Part shown: positions 62,789 through 64,000 of the stretch, in pieces | Position numbering within the stretch: position 1 is the first letter of the stretch | Layout of the letters: each line of letters starts with the position of its first letter | The notes under the pieces: generated by a model | The model's input: the letters and a program-made list of their open reading frames with translations, nothing else | Told to the model about the DNA's origin: nothing | The model's database searches: none | Assembly: GCA_022419385.1 (NCBI GenBank) | Contig: JAJUBI010000001.1 | Span: 2,790,001-2,854,000 of the forward strand | DNA from: Paraconiothyrium sp. Pb-2020 | Lineage: Eukaryota > Ascomycota > Dothideomycetes > Pleosporales > Didymosphaeriaceae | Reading direction: 5' to 3' | Length of the DNA: 64,000 nt | Made by a program: the position numbers and the translations under genes

Positions 62789-64000
62789 CTACTGTATGTA
62801 TTCCGCCAACGCCTGCCTTGTCGCAGGGTCCAGTCTCTCCTGTACGAAGGTAACGATCTTGCCGTTATGCCTCGTGTTCGCGTCCTTCAAAAACTGTCCA
62901 ACCCACGTCTTTACATCGGTGATCTCTGGGAATGGATCCCTGAGCGGCTTCTTGCATGTATTGAGCGGAGTGAACCCAACACCAAAGCCCAGTTCATCGA
63001 CGTCTGCGTCTGCGATGAGATCGTCGCCCTTGTTCACCTTTGGCGGGTTAACTAGCAGCTCGATAAGTCGTTGTGTGGTCAAGTTCCAGCCCTTGGGGTA
63101 ACGGTCGACGAAGGCCTGGGAGTCTGTGAGGGTCTTGGTAAAGGAGACCACAGCGGTCTTTCGATCGATCGGGCGGGTCAGCTTTTGAGTCTCAGGAAGA
63201 ATGATAGTGAGGTAGATGCCCTTGAAGACACTGTTCAAGGTTAGCGAAAGCCGCATCGACCACGACTGTAAAACTTACTCATGCTGGACTTGATCACAGA
63301 TAGCGATGAAGAAGTCCGCACCCATTCCTTCTCGAGCGGAGACGAAGTGGTAGAAGGCGATGAAACGCTGCGCAAAGTTCTCCGTCCTCATACTCGATAG
63401 ACGAGTGATCATAAGCTGAAGGATTGTGGGGTAGTATTGTTGGAGAGCTGAGACAGGAATGACAGCGACAATCGTCTCAATGAGTTCAAATGCATGCGTC
63501 TCGTTAGCTTTGGAGGAGACGAGCTTCTGGAAGATGCCGAGTATTGGTTCCAACTGGTTGTTGGCGATGATAGTCTGGGCATCTCGTGATATAATCGCAG
63601 TGAGCAAACGGACCAGAGCTGGCACATTGCCTCGTGCTTCCCAGACGCTAGGCTGAATGATGACTTGGGAGAGGCTTTGGTAGTAGGCAGTGAGGGCGCC
63701 GGAAGGATTTGCTTCTAGCAATGCGGCGAGAAGCTGGAAGACGTATGGTGCGAACTCTTCAACATTATCTGCCAAGATAGCTTGAAAAGGATCGGCAAGC
63801 GTGGTCTCGAACAATTGGCTGTGCGTGGGAGCTGCGAACCGGATCAAAGCACCGAGAGCTTCGAAGAGGAAGTACTGGAAACGAGGATTGCTAGGATTGT
63901 GCCGTATGATCTTGAGAATGTTGACAAAGTAGGTCAGCACCAGCTGGTCAATAGCTAGCACGCCGTCTCGGATAAAGATCAGAACGCGCATCACGCATTT
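62789..64000 (-). CDS. CSE1: exportin-2 / importin-alpha re-exporter, C-terminal part
   Basis: Karyopherin-beta that returns importin-alpha from nucleus to cytoplasm with Ran-GTP. Exons 63279-64000 (open at the window edge) and 62789-63230, joined over a 48-nt intron (GTAAG..AACAG), give ~387 residues. HEAT-repeat helices characteristic of Cse1 are KCVMRVLIFI at the edge, PSNPRFQYFLFEALGALIRF, LLAALLEANPSG, YHFVSAREGMGADFFI, and the C-terminal VFKGIYLTIILPETQKL with TPLNTCKKPLRDPFPEITDV. The stop after ALAEYIQ at 62789 ends the protein at the expected place. The N-terminal ~570 residues lie outside the window. Confidence 0.94.

Noticed and set aside
1..64000. tRNA or rRNA genes
   Set aside because: I looked for T-loop-like GGTTCRANNCC with paired arms and for conserved rRNA blocks and saw none; a tRNAscan-SE run would settle it.

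Overview
The window looks like nuclear DNA of a filamentous ascomycete (Pezizomycotina; a dothideomycete is my best guess, inferred from family content only). The evidence is intron-split genes on both strands with short GT..AG introns (about 47 to 100 nt) and CTRAC-like branch points, a homoaconitase of the fungal alpha-aminoadipate lysine pathway, fungal families such as DUF2011, DUF7730-like, Mso1 and Gyp7, and many small secreted proteins. No rRNA, tRNA, CRISPR, viral or recognisable transposon sequence was seen. Exon boundaries were worked out by hand from splice signals, frame and family similarity recalled from memory. No search was run.

Layout. 1-677: 3' part of the KDEL receptor ERD2 (+). 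1569-3179: an orphan protein ending in a CaaX box (+). 3658-4286: Cys-rich secreted protein (+). 4670-5440: RBR/IBR zinc-finger protein, copy 1 (-). 5792-7118: wax-synthase-like MBOAT (-). 8181-11163: three small secreted proteins (+). 11468-14040 (-) and 14482-16014 (+): homoaconitase LYS4 and phosphoserine aminotransferase SER1, divergent around a 441-bp promoter. 17841-20138: seven-TM protein with a long cytosolic tail (+). 23445-24022: 3' part of a single-pass membrane protein (+). 24105-26180: repeat-rich Pro/Ser wall-type protein (-). 27153-29520: GH3 beta-xylosidase (-). 30866-32494: cytochrome P450 no. 1 (+). 32903-34752: class-C beta-lactamase-like protein (+). 35416-36747: CE15 glucuronoyl-esterase-like protein (+). 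37160-38410: RBR copy 2 (+). 39452-41054: RBR copy 3, a pseudogene (+). 42763-42987: tiny membrane protein. 43604-44406: DUF2011 protein (+). 44776-46051: orphan (+). 47116-49208: orphan with a His/Arg-rich N-terminus (-). 49648-52333: Gyp7-type Rab GAP (-). 52795-53649: Mso1-like exocytosis protein (-). 54216-56071: P450 no. 2 in seven exons (-). 56642-58494: amino-acid/choline-type APC permease (+). 58627-59307: hotdog thioesterase (-). 59932-61006: DUF7730-like protein (+). 61666-62507: AlaX-like tRNA-editing protein with an apparent frameshift (+). 62789-64000: exportin CSE1, 5' part missing (-).

How the genes relate. There is no clear biosynthetic cluster. Housekeeping genes for secretion and transport (ERD2, GYP7, MSO1, CSE1) alternate with genes for contact with the surroundings (secreted proteins, xylosidase, CE15 esterase, P450s, permease). 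LYS4 and SER1 share one promoter region holding two TGACTC motifs, which suggests joint general amino-acid control. GH3 and CE15 could act on the same glucuronoxylan.

The points most worth a second look are a set of CGCAATAT/ATATTGCG palindromes between GH3 and P450 no. 1, the three-copy RBR family with one decayed copy that lost its catalytic Cys, the N-Ras-like CVVM tail on an unknown protein, a GC-AG intron in GYP7, and the frameshift in the AlaX-like gene.
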